A stretch of DNA of 64,000 bases. It comes from CAXSEF01 sp964236695. GTDB taxonomy: Bacteria; Pseudomonadota; Alphaproteobacteria; Acetobacterales; Acetobacteraceae. Below, piece by piece: positions 27,693-39,400 of the stretch (position 1 is the first letter of the stretch; every line of letters begins with the position of its first letter). Where the stretch lies: positions 24,968-88,967 of the forward strand of contig CAXSFU010000004.1 in NCBI GenBank assembly GCA_964236695.1, read 5' to 3'. The notes below the pieces were generated by a model. That model saw nothing but the letters and a program-made list of their open reading frames with translations, did no database searches and was not told where the DNA came from. The translations under genes were made by a program, and so were the position numbers.

Positions 27693-27872
27693 AAGCAAGG
27701 CTGGGCTCTGCCCAGGCCCGCCAGGCGTAGGTGGCCAAAGGTTCCGACGATCCGCTTGGATCGTTGGAAGGACCACCGGAGGGAGCCGCCCCTGGACCCG
27801 GCCTTCCTTAAGAAGTGGATTCCAAAGGCTTGCCTTTGGCGGGGTCCAGGGGCAGAGCCCCTGGCCTTCCTG
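27693..27872. repeat. repeat family A, copy 9 (with extra hairpin module)
   Basis: Left AAGCAAGG with TGGGCTCTGCCCA; extra hairpin GTTCCGACGATCC-GCTT-GGATCGTTGGAA near 27741-27769; right half CCAAAGGCTTGCCTTTGG and CCAGGGGCAGAGCCCCTGG. It lies between the convergent adaptor and aldo/keto reductase genes. Confidence 0.85.
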
Positions 27873-27918
27873 TCCTGACCGGTGAGGCCGGTCGCGTCAA
27901 GGCAGGCGTTGGGTGCCG

Positions 27919-29094
27919 TCAGCCGAGCCACTGCGGGTTGTGCGCGGTGCCGTCGAAGTGGTCCGAGACCTTGTAGCGCTCTGTGCCGCCGTCCTTGGCC
28001 GCGACCGCGGTGCGCGACAGCAGCGCCACGCGCTCCGCGTCGGTGGGCGGCACGAAGCTGCGCACCGCGTCGAGCGCCTGCTGCAGCACCATCGGGCTGT
28101 CGATGCCGCACACCTGAATGCTGACCGGCAGGCTCATCGGGTAGTGCAGCATCTCGGCAGGGGTGGCGACGCCGCTTTTCAGGATGAAGTTGTCGCCGAA
28201 GGTCTTCATGCCGAGCACCGCCGTGCCGTGCGCCAGCGCCACCGGCAGCACGCCCTGCTCGAAGCTGTCGAAATGCGCGTCCATGACGTTGAGCGGCATC
28301 TGCACGGTGTCGAAGCGGAAGCCGTGGGCGTCGGCGACGTCGAACATGTGGCGGTGGATCGCCGGGCTCTTGTGGCCGGTGAAGCCGATGTAGCGGAGTT
28401 TGCCCTGCTCGCGCGCCCTGAGCACGGCCTCCAGCGCACCGCCCGGGGCGAACACCCGCTCCGGGTCGCCCATGCGGATGATCTCGTGGAACTGCAGCAG
28501 GTCGAGGTGGTCGGTGCGCAGCCGGCGCAGCGATTCCTCGAGCTGGGCGGTCGCGGCCTTTGCGGTGCGGCCGTCGATCTTGGTCATCAGGAAGGTGCGG
28601 TCGCGATAGCCGCCCTGCGACAGGGCGCGACCGAGGCGGATCTCGCTCTCGCCGCCGTTGTAGTCCCAGCAGTTGTCGCAGAAGTTGATGCCGGCCTCGA
28701 TGCCCGCGTGCACCAGGCGCACCGCCTCCTCGCTGGACGCGCCGCCCGGCTTGGCCAGGTGGTAGCCGCCGAGCCCGACCAGCGACATGCGCTCCCCGGT
28801 GTGGCCGAGGGTGCGGTACTTCATCTCCGGGTGCTGCGCGATCGACGCCGTGACCAGGCCGGGCGCCGCCGGCAGCACGCCGCCCTGCGCCTGGTCCATC
28901 AGCGCGCGCAGAACCGGTTCGCCGGCGGCGGCCTGCGCGGCGGCGTCCCGCTCGCGGCCCTCGAGCGCCTGCTGCCCGGCGGCCTCCGCCGGGGTTGCCG
29001 CGGCAGGCGTCGCGGCGGCCCTGGCGGCGTCGATCCCGGCCGCCGCGGCGGCGGCGGCCAGCGCCGTGGCCTTGATGAAGTCGCGTCGTTCCAT
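27919..29094 (-). CDS. Tat-exported aldo/keto reductase
   Basis: A 391-residue NAD(P)H oxidoreductase with an N-terminal twin-arginine signal (MERRDFIKATALAAAAAAAG) and an Ala-rich spacer up to about residue 90. The AKR barrel starts MKYRTLGHTGERMSLVGLGG. Catalytic residues are visible as D/Y in INFCDNCWDYNGGES, K in FLMTKIDG and H in LDLLQFHEI. It is the last gene of the leftward lar operon, 10 bp after larB. Export suggests a cofactor-loaded periplasmic enzyme; the substrate is unknown. ATG 29094 fits the Tat motif better than 29148. Confidence 0.88.
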   Translation of the reverse strand: MERRDFIKATALAAAAAAAGIDAARAAATPAAATPAEAAGQQALEGRERDAAAQAAAGEPVLRALMDQAQGGVLPAAPGLVTASIAQHPEMKYRTLGHTGERMSLVGLGGYHLAKPGGASSEEAVRLVHAGIEAGINFCDNCWDYNGGESEIRLGRALSQGGYRDRTFLMTKIDGRTAKAATAQLEESLRRLRTDHLDLLQFHEIIRMGDPERVFAPGGALEAVLRAREQGKLRYIGFTGHKSPAIHRHMFDVADAHGFRFDTVQMPLNVMDAHFDSFEQGVLPVALAHGTAVLGMKTFGDNFILKSGVATPAEMLHYPMSLPVSIQVCGIDSPMVLQQALDAVRSFVPPTDAERVALLSRTAVAAKDGGTERYKVSDHFDGTAHNPQWLG

Positions 29095-29104
29095 GCGAAC
29101 CTCC

Positions 29105-29746
29105 CTACGTGGCGCCGAGCACGCGCATCGCGGCGCAGGCGGCACCATAGCCGTTGTCGATGTTGACCGTGACGATCCCCGGCGCGCAGCTCGACAGGAT
29201 CGCGTTCAGCGCCGCGTGGCCGCCGGCCGCCACGCCGTAGCCGACCGAGGTGGGCACGGCGACGATCACGCCGCCGAACAGCCCGCCGATCACGCTGGGC
29301 AGCGCCGCGTCCATGCCGGCGGCCACGATCAGCACCCGCATCGCCCGCAGCTCGTCGAGCCGGCGCATCAGCCGCCACAGCCCCGCCACGCCCACGTCGG
29401 CGACCAGGGTGGCGTCGTGGCCGGAGAAGCGCAGCGTGCGCTGCGCCTCGCGCGCCACCGCCACGTCCGAGGTGCCGGCGGTGACCAGCGCCACCTCGGC
29501 CGGGCCGCGCAACGCCGCCGGCGGCCCGGACCAGGCGGTGCCGGACACGGGATCGTAGTCCAGCGCCGCACGCGCGGACGCCGGCAGCGCGTCGTGACGC
29601 GCGAGGTCGAGGCGGGTCAACAGCATCGGCACCTCGGCGGCCTCCAGGATCGCGGCGATCTGGGCGGGGGACTTGCCGGCGCAGAACACCGCCTCGCCTA
29701 GGCCGAGCCGGGCGGTGCGCGCGGGGTCGAGCACGAACTCGCTCAC
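29105..29746 (-). CDS. larB: nickel-pincer cofactor biosynthesis protein LarB (shortened N-terminus)
   Basis: LarB carboxylates the pyridinium ring of NaAD and hydrolyses the phosphoanhydride, the first step to the nickel-pincer nucleotide. The PurE-like core is clear: VALVTAGTSDVAVAREAQRTL, VLIVAAGMDAALPSVIGGLFGGVIVAVPTSVGYG and LNAILSSCAPGIVTVNIDNGYGAAC. GTG 29746 gives 213 residues. Family members usually have about 25-30 more residues before the part equivalent to EFVLDPARTARLGLGEAVF; here that space is taken by a family A repeat. A reading from 29830 would translate the repeat. Confidence 0.88.
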   Translation of the reverse strand: MSEFVLDPARTARLGLGEAVFCAGKSPAQIAAILEAAEVPMLLTRLDLARHDALPASARAALDYDPVSGTAWSGPPAALRGPAEVALVTAGTSDVAVAREAQRTLRFSGHDATLVADVGVAGLWRLMRRLDELRAMRVLIVAAGMDAALPSVIGGLFGGVIVAVPTSVGYGVAAGGHAALNAILSSCAPGIVTVNIDNGYGAACAAMRVLGAT

Positions 29747-29770
29747 CGCGGGGCTTCCGCGCAGGCGAGC

Positions 29771-29898
29771 AAGCAAGGCCAGGGCTCTGCCCTGGACCCG
29801 CCAGGAGCGAGCCGCCCCTGGACCCGGCACAACTTAAGAACCGGATTCCAAAGGCCAGCCTTTGGCGGGGTCCAGGGGCAGAGCCCCTGGCCTTCCTT
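29771..29898. repeat. repeat family A, copy 10 (between larE and larB)
   Basis: Ends AAGCAAGGCC and GGCCTTCCTT; inside, CCAGGGCTCTGCCCTGG, CCAAAGGCCAGCCTTTGG and CCAGGGGCAGAGCCCCTGG. It lies 24 bp upstream of the larB GTG and 8 bp past the larE stop. Confidence 0.88.
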
Positions 29899-29906
29899 GG
29901 CTTCTG

Positions 29907-30713
29907 TCACGGCGCCGCCACCGGCCGCAGGAAGGCGCTCCCGGTGCGGTACGGCGCGAATGACACCGGCCGCGCCAACCCTGCGCCCCGCGCCAGCCCC
30001 GCCACCTCGGCGCGCAACGCCTCGGCCAGTTCCGGCGCCATCCGGTCGAGCGTCGCCGGGTCCAGCTCCACCACCACGCCGGCCGCGCGCACCCGGCAGC
30101 GCACCGTGGCCGGGCGCAGCGCCGCCGCGACCAGGGTCTCGGCCGCGTGCACCATGGCCAGCTCGGCCGGCTCAATGCGCAGGCCGGTCTCGATGCGGCT
30201 GGACAGGCAAGGCGCGGACGGCAGCTCCGCCAGCGCGCCCAGGCCGAGCGACGATGCGAGCGCGCGCACCCCGGCCTTGTCGATGCCGGCCTCCACGAGG
30301 GGGTGGCGCACCGCGTGCTCGCGCGCCGCCGCGAGGCCGGGGCGATAGTCGCCGAGGTCGTCGAGGTTGGTGCCGGACAGCACGGTGCGCGTCGTGCGCC
30401 GCGACACCGCGCCGTACAGGCTGGTCTTGCAGAAGAAGCAGCGGTCGTGCGGGTTGGCGCGGTAGCGCGGGTCGTCGAACTCGCCGGCGTCGAACACGTC
30501 GAGTGCCCAGCCCTCGGCCGCGGCAAGGGCGCGGGTGCGCTGCGTCGCCTCTGCGGGCACGGCGGGCGAGGTCGCGTGGTGCATGGTCACGCTCGCGCCC
30601 GGCACGCGGTGCGCCGCGGTGGCCAGGGTCAGGCTGTCGATGCCGCCGCTCACCGCGACCGCCGACGGCCCGATCTCGCGCAGCACCGCCTCTAGGCGCC
30701 CCAGGTCGCTCAT
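29907..30713 (-). CDS. larE: ATP-dependent sacrificial sulfur transferase LarE
   Basis: LarE converts the two carboxylates made by LarB to thiocarboxylates, giving up its own cysteine sulfur. The 268-residue protein has the PP-loop SGGIDS (22-27), the CFFC pair (C92, C95) and C169 in APCLSSRIETG, the position of the sacrificial cysteine. The same three cysteines could instead hold an iron-sulfur cluster, as in some LarE proteins. ATG 30713 overlaps the larC stop (ATGA), so the two are translationally coupled. Confidence 0.93.
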   Translation of the reverse strand: MSDLGRLEAVLREIGPSAVAVSGGIDSLTLATAAHRVPGASVTMHHATSPAVPAEATQRTRALAAAEGWALDVFDAGEFDDPRYRANPHDRCFFCKTSLYGAVSRRTTRTVLSGTNLDDLGDYRPGLAAAREHAVRHPLVEAGIDKAGVRALASSLGLGALAELPSAPCLSSRIETGLRIEPAELAMVHAAETLVAAALRPATVRCRVRAAGVVVELDPATLDRMAPELAEALRAEVAGLARGAGLARPVSFAPYRTGSAFLRPVAAP

Positions 30714-32266
30714 CCTTCCTCCGCCCGCCGTTCCGCCTCGCGACGCAAGCTGGTGCGCGCGGCGTGCCCGGCAACCTGGCGCACCGAGTCCGATTCCGCC
30801 TTTGCGGTAGTCCCGCCCGGGCGCTCCACCAGCTTCACCGCGACCGGCCGGCCGTCCACCGCCACCTCGGCGAAGCGGCGCGGCAGGGCGCGGCCCTGCA
30901 CCAGGTGGGTGCGCAGGCCGATCGTGGTGGTTTCCCGGAAGCACGCCTCCACCGCCGCCTCCAGCCGGTCCGGGCGCACCAGCACCTGCACGTGCACCGC
31001 CATGCGGTTCTTCTTGCCGAACGCGGCCATCTGCACGACGTCGTGCACGCCCTCGGTGCCGCGCACGAGGTCGAGGCCGGCGGCCAGTTCCTCGCCGGAC
31101 TGGTCGTCCACCTCGAAGGCGATCACGGCCAGCGCGCGGTGGCTGGAGGCGCCCTGCCCCGCCGCCGCCGGGCCGGGCGCGACCGCTGCGTGCGCCCCCG
31201 CTGCCTGCGCCCCGTTCCCGGGTGCCGGCTCCGCGCCCTGCGCTTCCGGCGTGTCGAGCACCAGGGCGCGCAGGCAGTTGCTCATCCCCGGCAGCACGCG
31301 GCTGCCGAAGCCGGTGCCGGAGCCGCGCAGCGTCGCGGCGCGCGGGCGGGCGGCGCCCGCGCAGCCGAGGTGGCGCAGGATCGCCGCACCGGTCGGCGTG
31401 ACACGCTCGCCGCCCACCCCGTCGTCGCGCACCGCGAAGCCTTCCAGCAGCAGCGCGGTGGCCGGCGCGGGCACCGGCATCGGCCCGTGCGCGGTGCGCA
31501 CCGTGCCCGCACCCAGCGGCAGCGCGCCCACGCTCCAGGCGGCCGGCCCGACCGCCGCGATCAGCCACGCCGCCGCCACGATATCGGCCAAGGAGTCTGC
31601 GGCGCCCACCTCGTGGAACGTCACGGCGTCGGCGGACACGCCGTGTACCCGTCCTTCCGCCTCCGCCAGGCAGCCGAAGATGCCGAGCGCCTGGTCGCGC
31701 ACCGCATCCGGCAGGTCGGACGACGCGATGCGCGCCCGCAGCGCCTGCCAGGAGCCGGACCCGGGCGCGTCCGCCTGACCGGAAGCCGATGTTGCGGTAT
31801 CGTCATGGTGTTCCACGTGAGACACCGGTCCGGCACGGGAACGGAACGGGGCGTTCGGGGCGTCGCCGGAAATATTCCGGCCGCCGGGGCCGTGGTGGTG
31901 GCCGTGACCGCCGGGAGCGTGGGCGTGGCCGCGCTCCCCGGCGTGAGCGTGGTCTCGGGCGTGGTCATGATCCTGGGCGTGGTCGTGGCTGTGGCTATGG
32001 CCGTGCTCGTCGGGCTCGCGGGCAGGGTGGCCGTGGGGGTGGTCGGCATGGCCGTGCGGCGGTTCGACGTCCGGGCGCACGTCGACGACGAAGCGTCGGC
32101 CGGTCAGGGTGCCGTCGTCGTGGGGCAGCAGCCGGCAGGCCGTGCCGGACAGGCGCGCGGCGGCCTGCGCGGCCGCCTCGGCGTGCTCCGGGAACGCGTC
32201 GAGCAGGGCGGCGACGAACATGTCGCCGGCCGCGCCGCCGAGCGGGTCGAGGTGGATGTGTCGCAT
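30710..32266 (-). CDS. larC: nickel insertion protein LarC, with His-rich insert
   Basis: LarC is a CTP-dependent enzyme that inserts nickel to finish the pincer cofactor. The single 518-residue ORF covers both LarC1 (MRHIHLDPLGGAAGDMFVAALLD, VTFHEVGAADSLADIVAAA, TPTGAAIL) and LarC2 (ALAVIAFEVDDQSGEELAAGLD, TTIGLRTHLVQGRALPR) without the frameshift found in some lactobacilli. Residues 71-126 are a His/Asp-rich segment with over twenty histidines, a probable Ni store. It leads the larC-larE-larB-AKR operon. LarA, the cofactor user, is not in the window. Confidence 0.93.
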   Translation of the reverse strand: MRHIHLDPLGGAAGDMFVAALLDAFPEHAEAAAQAAARLSGTACRLLPHDDGTLTGRRFVVDVRPDVEPPHGHADHPHGHPAREPDEHGHSHSHDHAQDHDHARDHAHAGERGHAHAPGGHGHHHGPGGRNISGDAPNAPFRSRAGPVSHVEHHDDTATSASGQADAPGSGSWQALRARIASSDLPDAVRDQALGIFGCLAEAEGRVHGVSADAVTFHEVGAADSLADIVAAAWLIAAVGPAAWSVGALPLGAGTVRTAHGPMPVPAPATALLLEGFAVRDDGVGGERVTPTGAAILRHLGCAGAARPRAATLRGSGTGFGSRVLPGMSNCLRALVLDTPEAQGAEPAPGNGAQAAGAHAAVAPGPAAAGQGASSHRALAVIAFEVDDQSGEELAAGLDLVRGTEGVHDVVQMAAFGKKNRMAVHVQVLVRPDRLEAAVEACFRETTTIGLRTHLVQGRALPRRFAEVAVDGRPVAVKLVERPGGTTAKAESDSVRQVAGHAARTSLRREAERRAEEG

Positions 32267-32333
32267 GGCCCGGTGTTCCCCGATGGTTGCGGCGGCGTCC
32301 GGGGCGGCCGGCGACGGGCCGGCCCCGGCCCCG

Positions 32334-33191
32334 TCAGGCGCCGCGGTGCTCGGGATAGTCGGCGCCGAGGGTGGTCGGTTCCCAGCCGTCGAAGTCGCGG
32401 CGCAGGGCGTCCAGCTTGGCGCGCGCGAGACCCAGCGCCGGCTTGCCGAGCACGAGGTGCAGCGGCGGCTCCGCGGCCTCCACGGCGGCGATGATCGCTT
32501 CCGCACCGCGCACAGGATCGCCCGGCTGGTTGCCGGAGCGCGCCTCGGTCTGGCGGCGGCGCTCGCCGGCAGTGGGCTCGTAGTCGGCGAGGCGGGTGGC
32601 GGACTGGCGGATCGAGCGGCCCGCCCAGTCAGTGCGGAACGGCCCGGGCTCGACGATGGTCACGCGGATGCCGAGCGGCGCCACCTCCAGCGCGAGCGAC
32701 TCCGACAGCCCTTCCACCGCGTATTTGGTGGCGTGGTAGAAGCCGGTCGCGGCGAAGCTGACGATGCCGCCGATCGAGGAGATGTTGACGATGTGCCCGT
32801 GCCGGCGCGCGCGCATCCCCGGCAGCACCGCCTGGGTGCAGGCGATCAGGCCGAACACGTTGGTCTCGAACATGGCGCGGACCTCGTCGTCCTCGCCCTC
32901 CTCGATCGCGGCGAGGTAGCCGTAGCCGGCGTTGTTCACCAGCACGTCGATGCGCCCGAACCGCGCCTCCGCCGCGCGCACGGCCGCTTCCACCTGTGCC
33001 CGGTCGTCCACGTCGAGCGCCAGGGCGAACGCGCGGTCCTCGCGGCCCTCGACCAGGTCGGACACCTTGCCCGCGTCGCGCGCGGTCACCGCGGCGCGCC
33101 AGCCGCGCTCCAGCACCAGCCGGGCCAGCTCGCGGCCGAAGCCGGTGGAGCAGCCGGTGATCAGCCACACCGGGGTCTCGTTCTCAGCCAT
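32334..33191 (-). CDS. SDR family oxidoreductase
   Basis: Short-chain dehydrogenase of 285 residues. The cofactor motif is LITGCSTGFGRELA (TGxxxGFG), with LDVDD and VLVNNAGYGY, and the active site is ISSIGG (Ser) with YHATKYAVEG (Tyr/Lys). The C-terminal part (EPGPFRTDWAGRS) is typical of the classical SDR group often annotated as oxidoreductase or 3-oxoacyl reductase-like. It lies 67 bp upstream of larC on the same strand and may be in the same transcript. The substrate cannot be assigned. Confidence 0.88.
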   Translation of the reverse strand: MAENETPVWLITGCSTGFGRELARLVLERGWRAAVTARDAGKVSDLVEGREDRAFALALDVDDRAQVEAAVRAAEARFGRIDVLVNNAGYGYLAAIEEGEDDEVRAMFETNVFGLIACTQAVLPGMRARRHGHIVNISSIGGIVSFAATGFYHATKYAVEGLSESLALEVAPLGIRVTIVEPGPFRTDWAGRSIRQSATRLADYEPTAGERRRQTEARSGNQPGDPVRGAEAIIAAVEAAEPPLHLVLGKPALGLARAKLDALRRDFDGWEPTTLGADYPEHRGA

Positions 33192-33383
33192 CGCGCATTC
33201 CCCTTTCCGCCGGACGGGCCGTCGGCGCCGTCGTGCGGTGATGACGTCCGGCGGAGGATGTGGTTCGGATGGCACGGCCGGGTCTCTGCCCCATGGCTGA
33301 AGATGGGGGCCCGCCGGCGGCAGGCGCCCCCGGACCCGCGCGCGGCGGCGCCTGTCGCGGCCGGGGCAGGCGCCGCGCGAGGA

Positions 33384-33545
33384 TCAGCGGTAGCCGCCGT
33401 GATAGCCGCCGCCATAGCCGCCGCCGTAGCCGCCGCCGTAGCACCGGTGCAGCCCGAGCGGCCCGCAGCCGCACGCCGACAGCGTGCCGGCCGAGAGCAG
33501 CAGCGCGAGCACCGCGACGATCCGCTTCCTGGTGGATCTGGTCAT
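33384..33545 (-). CDS. small Gly/Tyr-rich predicted lipoprotein
   Basis: A 53-residue peptide: basic start, hydrophobic helix (IVAVLALLLSAGTLSAC) with a lipobox and lipidation cysteine at 25, then CGPLGLHRCYGGG and a GGGY-type repeat (YGGGYGGGYGGGYHGGYR). Tyr/Gly repeats of this kind occur in small alphaproteobacterial envelope proteins of unknown role. ATG 33545 is preceded by AGGAGT on the minus strand. It is divergent from the next lipoprotein gene. Confidence 0.65.
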   Translation of the reverse strand: MTRSTRKRIVAVLALLLSAGTLSACGCGPLGLHRCYGGGYGGGYGGGYHGGYR

Positions 33546-33688
33546 GTCCGACTCCTGTGTTGTCCGGGCGTGTTGGTGGCGGGGCATCGTGGCCGGCGCA
33601 TGGCGCAAAGGTTTCGGATTGTCGCAGCCGCCCGGGGTTCGGCAGGAGGGCTGGCGGGCCGGGCCGGGTTGCGCGCTATGCTCGCGCG

Positions 33689-33985
33689 ATGACACGGATC
33701 TCCTCCCTGCTGGCCGCGGCCGCGCTCGCCCTGTCGGGGTGCGGAAGCACCACCGGGGTCGTGCCTGTGGCGCCCGGCACCTACGCCGTCTCCGAGATGC
33801 GCGCCCCCGCGCTCGGGGGCGGGGCGGAGGCGCGCCGCGTGGCGCTGGCCGAAGCGGACGGGTTCTGCCGCCGGCAGGGCGGGGTGCCCGTCCCGCTGGC
33901 CGTGCGGCCGGACGGCGATCCCTACACGCCGTACTATCCGACCGCGTTCGACGTGACGTTCCGCTGTGTGGCGCCGGGGCGCTGA
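33689..33985 (+). CDS. predicted lipoprotein, unknown function
   Basis: A 98-residue protein with signal peptide MTRISSLLAAAALALSGC and lipidation cysteine at 18. The body contains GTYAVSEMRAPALGGGAEARRVALAEADGFC and a second cysteine near the end (VTFRCVAPGR), so one disulfide is possible. The layout (short leader, alanine-rich helix, beta ending with TFRC) is seen in many small alphaproteobacterial lipoproteins. A repeat follows at once. Confidence 0.75.
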   Translation: MTRISSLLAAAALALSGCGSTTGVVPVAPGTYAVSEMRAPALGGGAEARRVALAEADGFCRRQGGVPVPLAVRPDGDPYTPYYPTAFDVTFRCVAPGR

Positions 33986-34153
33986 AGGGAAGGCCAGGGC
34001 TCTGCCCTGGACCCGCCAGGGCGAGCCGCCCTGGACCGGCGCGACGTCAGGCCTGCGGCACGAACCGCGGCGCAGGAGACTCCGGACCCAGGGAGTGGTT
34101 TCCAAAGGCTTGCCTTTGGCGGGGTCCAGGGGCAGAGCCCCTGGCCTTCCTTC
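33986..34153. repeat. repeat family A, copy 11
   Basis: Starts at the lipoprotein stop codon with AAGGCCAGGGCTCTGCCCTGG and ends with CCAAAGGCTTGCCTTTGG, CCAGGGGCAGAGCCCCTGG and CCTTCCTT, about 47 bp before the ABC exporter start. Confidence 0.85.
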
Positions 34154-34199
34154 CTGCCTGCGGTTGACGCCTGCCGGGTCCGCCCCCATCGCTGGGGTC

Positions 34200-36200
<2,001 letters not shown>

Positions 36201-36472
36201 CGCGACCGGGCCAGCGTTCCGGCTGGGATTGAGCGCCGGGAGTCCTTCAGGTGTGCCGCGGCGACAGTGCCGGATCGCCACCGGCGATGTTTGGCCGAGA
36301 TGCCTGCGGCAGCGTTCCATGCGCTTCGGCAGAGTTCGGACGGCCGGGTATCCGGACCTCGCGACATCAGGGGGTTTCGCGGCACAACAGCCTCGCGAAT
36401 CCGTGATCCATTAACCAAAAGGCAGTGTCTCAAATTGTAGATATGTCGCAGAAGTGACTGGAGCACGAGTCC

Positions 36473-39400
36473 GTGAGCGCATCTGCCCCCCCGCTGACCG
36501 ATGCCGTGATCCTCAACGATCCCAGCAACATGGCAGGGTCCTACGGCACCGCGCTTGTCGCCGACGTGAAGCAGGCTCTTGACGCCTGGCTCACGCATCT
36601 GGGCGGGCTGGGCACGCTCGCCGTGCAGGTCAACCTGGTGGACGACGGCCAGAACGGGCTGCTTGCCGACGGCGCGCCCACCCTGGACGCGGTTGTCGGC
36701 ACCGAGGACGGGCGCAGCCTGATCGAGTCAGGCGCCATCTACGAGCTGTCGAACGGCACCCACCTGGGCGGCGGCAGCTCCGACATCACGATCGACGTCA
36801 ACGCGGCCTACCTCGGCCAGGAGTACCTCGGCACCGGCGCCGGCGTGCCCGCCGGCCAGTACGACGGCCTGAGCCTGTTCGAGCACGAGATCGCCCACGG
36901 CCTGGGCTTCGGCGGCGAGACCTCGCCGACCGGCAGCCTGGACGCCACCTTCGAGACCGGCTGGGACCACGACCTGTCCAGCGTGGGCGGCACCGAGGTG
37001 TTCGCCGGCGCCAACGCGACGGCGGCCAACGGCGGCGTCCTCGTCAACGTCACGACCCTGGACAACGGCGAGGGCTACGCGCACCTCGCCAACTCCGCCG
37101 CCGACCCCAACGCCCGGGACCTGATGACCGGCCTCGGCCTGCCGACCGGCGTCCGCCGCGCGATCTCCGCTGTCGACCTCGGCATCCTGGCCGACATCGG
37201 TGTTCCCGTCACCGGCATGGCCGGCACCCTCACCGTGGGCGGCCCCGGCAGGGCGACGGTTGTCGCGGGCGCGGCCAGCTCGATCGGCGGCCTCACCCTG
37301 TCCGACACCGGGGCGTTCACGTCGAGCACGCTCAGCCTGACCGTCACCGACACCGCCGGCCGCCTGTCGGCGACCCGGGCCGGGGCCGGGAGCGTCGCCG
37401 CGGCGTCGAACGGCCGGACGCTGGTCCTGACCGGCAGCCTGGCCGACGTGGGGACGGAACTGGCCTCGCTCGTCGACACCGTGTCGGCGGGCGGCACCGA
37501 CACCGTGCAGCTCGCGGCCGTGGACAGCTTCGGCAACTTCGGCGTCGGCGTCGTGCTGGTGTCCACCGGCAGCGCCGCCGCGATCCCTGCGCCGACCGCC
37601 GTCGCCGTCCCGAGGGTGCTGTCCCTGGCCGCCCTGCCGTCCGTCGCGGGTCCGCTCGACGCCGGGCGCCGGGTCGAGTTCGCCCTTGCCACCGGCGGTG
37701 CGGTGACGGTCGGCACGGCCGGCAGCCTCGGGCTGACGCTGAGCGACGGCGGCTTCGCGGCCTTTGACGCCGCCGCCTCCACCCCGACCAGCCTGGCGTT
37801 CACCACCACGGTGGCCGCGGGGCAGGGCGCCGCGAACCTGACCGTGACCGGGCTGACGCTGGCCGGCGGCGCCACCATCACCGACGCCGGCGGCGCGGCC
37901 GCGTCGCTGGCCGTGACCGCGGCCACGGCGGGTGCGGCCACGGGCCTCGTCGTCGACACGCTGGCGCCGGGCATTCCCACCCTGGCGCTGGCCACGGCGA
38001 GCGACACCGGCGTGATCGGCGACGGCATCACCGGCGCGGCCATCCAGACCCTGACCGGCAGCGCGGAGGCGGGCAGCCTGCTCACCCTGACCGACGGCGG
38101 GGCGCTGCTCGGCACCGTCACGGCGTCGGCGTCCGGGCGCTGGAGCTACATGGCCGGCCTGGCACCGGGCAGCCACGGCCTTGGCGCCACCGCCACGGAC
38201 GCGGCGGGCAACGTGTCCGCGCAGGCCGTGCTGGCCCTGGTCGTCGACGCTGCCGCGCCGGACGCGCCGACCCTGGTCCTGGACGCGGCCGGCGACTCCG
38301 GGGCCTCGGACGCCGACGGCATCACCGACGTCGCCCGTCCCACGCTGTCCGGCGTCGCGGAGGCCGGCAGCAGGGTCGTGGTCGCCGACGTCACCGCGGC
38401 GGGCACCGCGATCCTCGGCGTGGTCGTCGCGTCCGGCGGCGCCTGGAGCCTGGTCGCGCCGGCGCTGGCGCAGGGCGTCAACACCCTGGTGGCCACGGCG
38501 AGCGACGCGGCGGGCAACATGTCCTCGGCCACCACGCTGGCCGTGACGCTGGACACGGTGGCGCCGGGTGCGCCGACCCTGGGCGTGGCCGCGGGCGGCG
38601 TCGCGGACGGCGACCCTGCCTTCTCCGGCACCGCGGAAGCCGGCGGCGTCGTCACCCTGCTCGACGGCTCCGACGTGCTCGGCGCCGTCGTCGCGGCCAG
38701 CAACGGGGCGTGGGGCGTCACGCTTGCGGCGCCGCTCGCGCTCGGCGCCGCCGTCCTGACCGCCACCGCGACCGATGCCGCCGGCAACGTTTCGGCGGCG
38801 TCGCGGCCGCTCGTTGTCGTGCACGATGCCGCCTCCTCCGGCACCGTCAGCGTGTCCTCGGTCCCGGCGCTGGGCCTGTCCGGCGCGGCGGGCACCCAGA
38901 CGCTCGTGACCCTGCAGGGCACCGCGGACCAGGCGGAAGGCTACGCCGCGACGCCCGGGACGAGCTTCGTCGTGGTCGATGGCGGCCTGGCGTCGATCGC
39001 CGCCAGCGCGGACCCGGCCGGCGCGCTGACGGTGTTCGGCACCGCCGGCACGATCAGCCTGGCCAACGGCGGCGGCAGCGGCGTGGTGGTGGCAGGCGGG
39101 TCGACCGCGCTCCTGCTGGGCGGCGGGCTGTCCGCCAGCTCGCTGGTGGCGTTCACCGGCCACGCGGCCACCCGCTACGTCGGCGGCGCCGGCGCGGACG
39201 AGATCATCGGCGGCGACGGCGGCCTGGACCTGGCCGGCGGCAGCGGCGGCAGCCTGCTGGTGTTCGGCGGCGCCGGCAGCCTCGCCCTCGCCGGCGGTGC
39301 GGAAACCGACACCGTCGTCGGCGGCGCCGGGTCGGAGACCATCCACGCCGGCGTCGGCGCGGTGTTCGCCGGCACCGGGGGCAGCACGCTGTTCGCGAAC

